Assembly: GCF_030232265.1 (NCBI RefSeq)
Contig: NZ_JASPJK010000014.1
Span: forward strand, 1 to 38,278
Length of the DNA stretch: 38,278 bases
Source: Corynebacterium sp. MSK041
GTDB lineage: Bacteria; Actinomycetota; Actinomycetes; Mycobacteriales; Mycobacteriaceae
Direction of reading: 5' to 3'
Shown: positions 33,933-38,278 of the stretch, one piece after another
How positions within the stretch are numbered: the stretch's first letter is position 1
How the letters are laid out: each line of letters begins with the position of its first letter
The notes under the pieces: model-generated
What the model saw: only the letters and a program-made list of their open reading frames with translations
Database searches by the model: none
Told to the model about the DNA's origin: nothing
Made by a program: the position numbers and the translations under genes

Positions 33933-34985
33933 ATGTCTCGTACTGGCACCCGGATCGAATTCCGGGACGTAAACAAGGTCTTCCGCTCGAAGAAGGGCAC
34001 GGATGTTGTCGCGCTTGACAGCGTCAGCCTGACGGTTGAGCCGGGGGAGATCCTGGGCGTGATCGGTTACTCGGGTGCCGGCAAGTCCACCCTGGTCCGC
34101 ATGATCAACGGGCTGGACACCCCGACATCGGGGCAGATTTTGCTGGATGGAACGGACATCGTGGGTATGCCCGCGAAGCAGATGCGTACCGCGCGCCGTT
34201 CCATCGGCATGATTTTCCAACAGTTCAACCTGTTCAGCTCGCTCAATGCGGCGGGCAATATTGAGTACCCGCTCAAGATGACCGAGATGAGCAAGGCTGA
34301 ACGCAAAGCCCGCGTGGCGGAACTGCTCGACTTCGTTGGCCTGTCCGACCGCGGCTCGAACTATCCGGAGCAGCTTTCCGGCGGCCAGAAGCAAAGGGTG
34401 GGCATCGCTCGTGCGCTCGCCACAAGCCCTTCGCTTTTGCTTGCCGACGAAGCCACCTCCGCCCTCGACCCCGAAACCACCCAAGAAGTCCTTGACCTGC
34501 TGAAGAAGGTCAACGAACAGACCGGCATCACCATCGTGGTGATCACCCACGAGATGGATGTCATCCGGGCCATCGCCGACAAGGTCGCTGTGATGGAAAA
34601 TGGCAAGGTTGTGGAGCATGGCTCCGTCTACGAGGTCTTCTCCAACCCACAGACGGATGTGTCCAAAAGGTTTGTGGCGACGTCGCTGAGGAATACTCCG
34701 TCGAAAAGCGAAGAGCGCGAGCTGCTCCACGCGGGAGAGGGCCGCCTGTTCACCGTGGACCTCACCGCGAACTCCGGCTTCTTCTCGGCGGCCGCGAAAC
34801 TGCAGGAAGAAGGCGTGGGGCTCGACGTTGTGCATGGTTCCGTGACCACGCTGCAAGATCATTCTTTCGGCAAGATGACCGTCCGCCTCACCGGCGAGGA
34901 TTCTGCTATCGACGAGTTCTACCGCACGATGCAATCCACCACGCACATCCATGAAATCACCGGCACGCAAGGAGATGTGGCCTAA
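33933..34985 (+). CDS. metN: methionine ABC transporter ATPase
   Basis: The protein has 350 residues. The ABC domain has Walker A GYSGAGKST (45-53), signature LSGGQKQR, Walker B LLLADEATSAL and the switch His in VVITHEMD. The C-terminal domain (about 265-345) is the NIL-type regulatory domain of MetN, which senses intracellular methionine and inhibits transport. The product drives import through MetI. It is encoded 6 bp after metQ, and its stop directly precedes the metI ATG. Confidence 0.95.
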   Translation: MSRTGTRIEFRDVNKVFRSKKGTDVVALDSVSLTVEPGEILGVIGYSGAGKSTLVRMINGLDTPTSGQILLDGTDIVGMPAKQMRTARRSIGMIFQQFNLFSSLNAAGNIEYPLKMTEMSKAERKARVAELLDFVGLSDRGSNYPEQLSGGQKQRVGIARALATSPSLLLADEATSALDPETTQEVLDLLKKVNEQTGITIVVITHEMDVIRAIADKVAVMENGKVVEHGSVYEVFSNPQTDVSKRFVATSLRNTPSKSEERELLHAGEGRLFTVDLTANSGFFSAAAKLQEEGVGLDVVHGSVTTLQDHSFGKMTVRLTGEDSAIDEFYRTMQSTTHIHEITGTQGDVA

Positions 34986-35669
34986 ATGATCGAAACACTT
35001 CTTGCAGCCGGCGTTGACTGGGACCGCCTCGGCCCCACCTACTGGCAGGCGCTGCTAGACACGCTGTTCATGGTGACCATCACCATGCTTGTCGGCGGGT
35101 TCTTCGGCATGCTCCTGGGCCTGTTTCTCTACACCACCCGCGCGGGCGGTGTGCTGCAGAGCCGGCCGATCTACTGGGTGCTGAACATCCTGGTGAACTT
35201 CTTCCGGCCCATCCCGTTCATCATCATGATCGCGATGCTCTACTCCGTCACCCTCGCGGTGGTGGACACGACGATTGGCCGTGAAGCCGCGACATTTGTC
35301 ATGTGCGTGACCGCGACGTTTACCGTGGCGCGCATCGTGGAACAGAACCTCGTGGCCATTGACCCAGGCGTCATCGAAGCGGCCCGCGCGATGGGTGCCG
35401 GCCCGTGGCGCATCATCCGCACCGTGATCATCCCGGAGGCCCTCGGCCCGCTGATTCTGGGCTACACCTTCATCTTCATCGCGGTGATCGACATGTCCGC
35501 CATGGCCGGCTACATCGGCGGCGGCGGCCTGGGTGACTTCGCCATCGTCTACGGCTACCGCGCGTACCAGCCTGCGGTGACGTGGGTGGCTGTGATCACC
35601 ATCGTGATCATCGTGCAGCTGGCCCAGCTTCTGGGCAACTGGCTCTCGGCGAAGGTGATGCGCCGCTAG
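34986..35669 (+). CDS. metI: methionine ABC transporter permease
   Basis: This 227-residue integral membrane protein has about five hydrophobic segments and the cytoplasmic EAA loop EAARAMGAGPWRIIRTVIIPEALGPLI that docks to the ATPase. Its ATG follows the metN stop with no gap, so it is translationally coupled. Together with MetQ and MetN it forms the D/L-methionine uptake system. The C-terminal YRAYQPAVTWVAVITIVIIVQ is usual for MetI. Confidence 0.95.
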   Translation: MIETLLAAGVDWDRLGPTYWQALLDTLFMVTITMLVGGFFGMLLGLFLYTTRAGGVLQSRPIYWVLNILVNFFRPIPFIIMIAMLYSVTLAVVDTTIGREAATFVMCVTATFTVARIVEQNLVAIDPGVIEAARAMGAGPWRIIRTVIIPEALGPLILGYTFIFIAVIDMSAMAGYIGGGGLGDFAIVYGYRAYQPAVTWVAVITIVIIVQLAQLLGNWLSAKVMRR

Positions 35670-35682
35670 CCGGGGTGCTAGG

Positions 35683-35688
35683 TAGGTT
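35683..35688 (+). promoter_or_regulatory. -10 hexamer of the HAD gene, leaderless
   Basis: TAGGTT ends 7 nt before the ATG at 35696. A short inverted repeat CTAGC/GCTAG at 35666-35681 immediately precedes it, spanning the metI stop, and may be an operator. Confidence 0.45.
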
Positions 35689-35695
35689 GGGCCCC

Positions 35696-36529
35696 ATGAA
35701 GGTTGCAGTTTTTGACTTCGACGGGACCCTCCACCACCCCGACGGCGGCATCTCCGCCGCCGACATTTCCGCACTACGTGCCTGGCGTGAAGCCGGGCAC
35801 GTTGCCATTTGTGCCACCGGTAGATCCCGCAGCAAACTCCGTCGCGGGCTCGCTGGTGCTGAGGGGCTCTTTGACTTCCACGTCCTATCCAACGGCAGCG
35901 CCGCCACCACCGCGGATGATCAGCTGCTGTACTCCCACCCGGTGCCCAACCATGTGCTCAGCGAGGCGGTCGCACGCTTTGGCACCACCCCGGGTCTGGC
36001 GGTGTGCGGCACGACGTGGGGTGACAACGATGCGATCTTCGCCGATACCACCGCCGACCTCTCCGTGGAGGACGGGCGTGACCTCATCGCCGGCTTCACC
36101 ACCATGAGCGCCGCTGACATCCCCGACCACGACTTCGCCCTGCTGGTGTTCTGGCTGCCCCACACCGCTGCCACAACCCCGGCCAACACCACGGAAATCA
36201 TCGCGTGGGCCGAGGCTCACCCCGAGGTCAACTACGCCCGTAACGCCAACTTCGTCGACGTCATGGCGCCGGGGCGGGACAAAGCCGCCGGAATCATCGA
36301 CGTCTTGGCACACCTCGGTCACGACCGCGCCGACGTGGAGCTGTACACCTTCGGCGACTCATGGAATGACCTGCCCATGCACGCCATCGCCGACGTCTCC
36401 CACAGCTTCCCCTATTCCCCCGCCGACGTGCAGTCCGCCACCAACCACGTTGTGGACTCCGTGGGCGAGACGCTGCTGAGCTACCTCGCAGCGCCCTCCA
36501 CGCAGTCCAGCGAATCCACCCGCCAGTAG
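35696..36529 (+). CDS. HAD-superfamily (Cof-type) phosphatase
   Basis: The protein has 277 residues. Motif I VFDFDGT (Asp7, Asp9) is at the N-terminus, followed by ICATGRSRS (motif II region), a cap domain in the middle, the DKAAGI lysine stretch, and motif IV FGDSWNDLPM. This arrangement fits Cof-type sugar-phosphate or nucleotide phosphatases; the substrate cannot be told. The ATG at 35696 is chosen over a longer frame running back into metI because a -10 hexamer ends 7 nt upstream. The last 49 bases overlap the convergent sucrase/ferredoxin-like gene. Confidence 0.88.
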   Translation: MKVAVFDFDGTLHHPDGGISAADISALRAWREAGHVAICATGRSRSKLRRGLAGAEGLFDFHVLSNGSAATTADDQLLYSHPVPNHVLSEAVARFGTTPGLAVCGTTWGDNDAIFADTTADLSVEDGRDLIAGFTTMSAADIPDHDFALLVFWLPHTAATTPANTTEIIAWAEAHPEVNYARNANFVDVMAPGRDKAAGIIDVLAHLGHDRADVELYTFGDSWNDLPMHAIADVSHSFPYSPADVQSATNHVVDSVGETLLSYLAAPSTQSSESTRQ

Positions 36530-37398
36530 CGGCCCTGCTTCGGCTCATCGCCGCACGAGGAGATCACCCCGGCGGCGGCATGGGTGGAGAGGGTGACGGT
36601 GTGGGCGCGGGTGCCGTCGATAAGCACGATGCGCGCATGATCCTCGCCGACCTCCTCCGATTCGACGGAGAACTGCCCGTAAGAAACGTCCTCGCCTTGG
36701 CGTTGCAGGTGCGCGGCAACCGCAACCTCCGCGGCCTGCGCGGGCGGTGACATCAAGCCGCTGCCACGGTTACCCGGCACGAAGTACTGCGCGCGCATCG
36801 CCGCAGCAAGCATGGCCTCCGTCGCCTCCAGGTTCATGCGGCCGAAGCTGTAGCCCCACGGCAACAGCAACAGCGCCGGCGCGAAACGGTGACCCTTGAC
36901 GTGGGAGGTCTCCCACACCACATCGCCCGTGTTCTTGAACGGGTAGCGGCGCTCCAGTTCCGCCACGAGCGGGCGGCCTTTCACCGCGCAGCACCGGTCG
37001 CGCTTCGCGTGCGTGCACACGAGCAGCAGCGGGTTGATGCGCGCCTGACCACCGTTGAGGCCTGGGCCCGACAAGTCCAGGTCCAAGATCGCCTCCGGCC
37101 CATCCACATGCAGCACCTCCGTCAGCCCGATGTCGGAGAACACCAGGTACAGGTGGTGCGACTCAATCATGCGCCCCTCGCGCGTTGGGTGGCGAATGAG
37201 TTGAAGCGCCGCGTTGTACTTCTTTATGTGCGCTTTGAGCTTCTCAGTGAGCTCCTCGCCGAACGTGCCGCCGTCCAGAACATCGTGGCTCCATGGGCCC
37301 GGTTCTTCGTAAAGCACGTAGACCGTGGCCTGTTTTGCCGTCCCTGGAAGCGGCTCCACCTCAACATCGGAGCACAAAGTGAAGGAATCGGCAGGCAT
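36481..37398 (-). CDS. sucrase/ferredoxin-like Fe-S protein
   Basis: This 305-residue protein of the Suc_Fer-like, thioredoxin-fold type is related in pattern to thioredoxin-like [2Fe-2S] ferredoxins. Likely cluster ligands are Cys128, Cys136 and Cys137 in LLLVCTHAKRDRCCAVKG, with His166 and His170 in WETSHVKGHRFAPALLLLPWG. The exact ligand set is inferred. Cys9 is also near the N-terminus. It probably transfers electrons in the cytoplasm; partner unknown. No ribosome site precedes the ATG at 37398. A TACCCT hexamer (37406-37411) ends 7 nt upstream and lies in a DtxR-like half-site. The 3' end overlaps the HAD gene by 49 bases. Confidence 0.85.
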   Translation of the reverse strand: MPADSFTLCSDVEVEPLPGTAKQATVYVLYEEPGPWSHDVLDGGTFGEELTEKLKAHIKKYNAALQLIRHPTREGRMIESHHLYLVFSDIGLTEVLHVDGPEAILDLDLSGPGLNGGQARINPLLLVCTHAKRDRCCAVKGRPLVAELERRYPFKNTGDVVWETSHVKGHRFAPALLLLPWGYSFGRMNLEATEAMLAAAMRAQYFVPGNRGSGLMSPPAQAAEVAVAAHLQRQGEDVSYGQFSVESEEVGEDHARIVLIDGTRAHTVTLSTHAAAGVISSCGDEPKQGRYWRVDSLDCVEGAAR

Positions 37399-37417
37399 GG
37401 CACTAAGGGTAACCTAT
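37399..37417 (-). promoter_or_regulatory. -10 and DtxR-like half-site of the Fe-S protein gene
   Basis: On the minus strand ATAGGTTACCCTTAG fits the left half of the corynebacterial DtxR consensus (TWAGGTWAGSCTWACCTWA) well, but the right half is poor: about 12 of 19 positions overall. The TACCCT -10 (37406-37411) lies inside it. Iron control of an Fe-S protein would make sense but is only suggested. Confidence 0.3.
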
Positions 37418-37504
37418 CTTCGGCGGGAGCTGTAGTGTGTGCAACGTTTTGGTCTCAATCCGCGGATTGGGCTGTTTTCATTTTTGTGTTCTCACGGTTG
37501 TTAT

Positions 37505-37510
37505 TAGGGT
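37505..37510 (+). promoter_or_regulatory. -10 hexamer of the lipoprotein gene, leaderless
   Basis: TAGGGT ends 7 nt before the ATG at 37518; no ribosome site lies between them. Confidence 0.45.
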
Positions 37511-37517
37511 ATTTCGC

Positions 37518-38117
37518 ATGATTGCATCCCGGCTCGCATACGCCGCCGTCTCCGGCACGGCTGCTTTTGTGCTCGCTGGATGCACGCTTATCGACGCCCC
37601 CGCCACCCCCCGCGCCGACCTCGTCGCCGGCACCGGCGGCGCCGTCAGCTCCATGGAGCCGGAGGACCTTGAGCCGTTGGGCGCGGTGAACTCCTCACCC
37701 AAGACCACCCGGCCGGCAGCACCAGCGCGTCTTGCGGTGACCGATATTGAGGTGAACAGCTACAGCGATTTTGATCGCGTCACCCTCACCTTGAGCGGTG
37801 ATGGTGAGCCGGGGTGGTTCGCGGACTACGTCTCCTCCCCCGTTCACGGTTCCACTGGGCAGCCGGTGAAGGTGAAGGGGACGGCGTTCCTCAACGTGTC
37901 CATTGATGGCACCGTGTTCCCCGCTGATGTTGGCGCCGACGCTTCCGCCCCCGAACGCGTCGACGGTGCCGGGAAGTCCAGCCCCGTTGCGGAAGTTGTC
38001 AACGCCGATACGTCCGGTGGCCGCACCCAGGTGGTCATCGGTTTGAACTCCCGCGCCCCGTTCAGCGTGGTGACGGCACAGAATCCGACGCGCGTAGTCA
38101 TTGACATCACGCGCTAG
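37518..38117 (+). CDS. secreted lipoprotein with AMIN-like domain
   Basis: This 199-residue protein has a lipoprotein signal with VLAGC (Cys22). A Pro/Thr-rich spacer follows to about residue 70, then a beta-rich domain from LAVTDIEVNSYSDFDRVTLTLSG to RVVIDITR at the C-terminus. This fits the AMIN-like domain of actinobacterial secreted lipoproteins, a fold linked to cell-wall binding in other proteins; its function here is not known. The frame is open back to 37437, but ATG at 37518 gives a proper signal peptide and sits 7 nt after a -10 hexamer. Confidence 0.85.
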   Translation: MIASRLAYAAVSGTAAFVLAGCTLIDAPATPRADLVAGTGGAVSSMEPEDLEPLGAVNSSPKTTRPAAPARLAVTDIEVNSYSDFDRVTLTLSGDGEPGWFADYVSSPVHGSTGQPVKVKGTAFLNVSIDGTVFPADVGADASAPERVDGAGKSSPVAEVVNADTSGGRTQVVIGLNSRAPFSVVTAQNPTRVVIDITR

Positions 38118-38118
38118 C

Positions 38119-38132
38119 TACACCTAGGTGTA
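38119..38132. promoter_or_regulatory. 14-bp perfect palindrome with repeated half-sites
   Basis: TACACCTAGGTGTA is a perfect palindrome just after the lipoprotein stop. The half-site AGGTG/CACCT recurs at 38137-38141 and 38171-38175. No T tract follows, so it is more likely a protein-binding array upstream of the TetR-like gene than a terminator. Confidence 0.45.
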
Positions 38133-38174
38133 CCCCAGGTGCCCCTACCAGCGCCCGCAGTTGAAGGCTTCACC

Positions 38175-38190
38175 TACCAAATGGTAAAGT
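38175..38190 (+). promoter_or_regulatory. operator and -10 of the TetR-like gene
   Basis: TACCA-AA-TGGTA (38175-38186) is an inverted repeat that overlaps a TAAAGT -10 hexamer (38185-38190). The hexamer ends 7 nt before the ATG at 38198. This is a typical self-repression layout for a TetR regulator. Confidence 0.5.
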
Positions 38191-38197
38191 TAGCTAT

Positions 38198-38278
38198 ATG
38201 TGAACCAGTCAGCGCTCCGAGATCCTGGAAGCTGCCCTCCGCGTCATGAACGCAGCGGAGGGTGGCGACATTACCCTT
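38198..38278 (+). pseudogene. TetR-like regulator, 5' end only, with in-frame stop at codon 2
   Basis: The frame reads ATG-TGA and then stays open to the window edge, encoding TSQRSEILEAALRVMNAAEG followed by GDITL. This is the start of a TetR-type helix-turn-helix domain (R-x-x-I-L-x-A-A-L ... G-x-x-x-I-T-L). The ATG lies 7 nt after a -10 hexamer, so it is the expected leaderless start, yet the next codon is TGA. GTG at 38200 opens a different frame that does not resemble TetR. Either a nonsense change or base error disables the start, or an unusual start is used. The remainder of the gene lies outside the window. Confidence 0.5.

Noticed and set aside
35666..35681. CTAGC/GCTAG inverted repeat after metI considered as a terminator
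   Set aside because: The stem is only 5 bp and no T tract follows; an operator for the HAD gene is as likely.

Overview
The window reads as a chromosomal segment of a Corynebacterium species. It has a single-chain type I fatty acid synthase with corynebacterial AccD/AccBC carboxylase subunits, a monomeric NADP isocitrate dehydrogenase, O-acetylhomoserine sulfhydrylase with homoserine O-acetyltransferase, error-prone DnaE2 and a MetQNI transporter. From memory, the order metX/metY, folD with a DUF3017 gene, trmL, dnaE2, metQNI resembles the C. glutamicum chromosome; I could not align it. No rRNA, tRNA, CRISPR array, transposase or integrase gene was found.

Layout. (1) 1-369: gene-poor, AT-richer DNA with one possible 36-residue ORF. 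(2) 370-13624: a compact fatty-acid factory. acpS, which activates the ACP of FAS-I, diverges from accD - FAS-I - a 59-residue AccE-like epsilon subunit - accBC. (3) 13646-14983: bioB and a small Cys protein recognised as the biotin synthase auxiliary protein BsaP, convergent with accBC, behind a perfect BioQ-type operator. Biotin supply therefore sits beside the biotin-dependent carboxylase. (4) 15149-17339: a secreted CAP-domain protein, then a vapBC-type toxin-antitoxin pair bracketed by a ~70-bp direct repeat that is the 3' end of the exonuclease III gene xthA. (5) 17481-20331: icd with a strong terminator, and an unknown 181-residue protein. (6) 20457-23020: metY-metX with a McbR-like site. 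(7) 23047-28804: DUF1266 protein, DUF3017 membrane protein with folD, trmL, and an operon of two bacterial-PH-domain membrane proteins plus a cytochrome b561-like protein with a long Pro/Ala-rich N-terminus. (8) 28906-29570: a hicAB toxin-antitoxin locus with palindromic operators. (9) 29710-32891: dnaE2 under an SOS box. (10) 32953-35669: metQNI. (11) 35696-38278: HAD phosphatase, sucrase/ferredoxin-like Fe-S protein, AMIN-like lipoprotein, and the start of a TetR-like regulator whose second codon is a stop.

How the parts work together. AccBC, AccD and AccE would make malonyl-CoA. FAS-I, pantetheinylated by AcpS, would use it for acyl-CoA synthesis. BioB/BsaP make the biotin that AccBC needs. 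metYX and metQNI are methionine synthesis and import, both with McbR-like sites. A recurring architectural signal is a TAnnnT -10 hexamer ending 6-8 nt before the start codon. It appears in front of more than a dozen genes, is best read as leaderless transcription, and fixes several starts (metY, dnaE2, trmL, the HAD gene).

The strongest leads for follow-up are the xthA 3'-end duplication around vapBC, the acc/FAS/acpS/bioB-bsaP cluster with its BioQ box, the ATG-TGA start of the TetR-like gene, and the two palindromes in front of hicAB.
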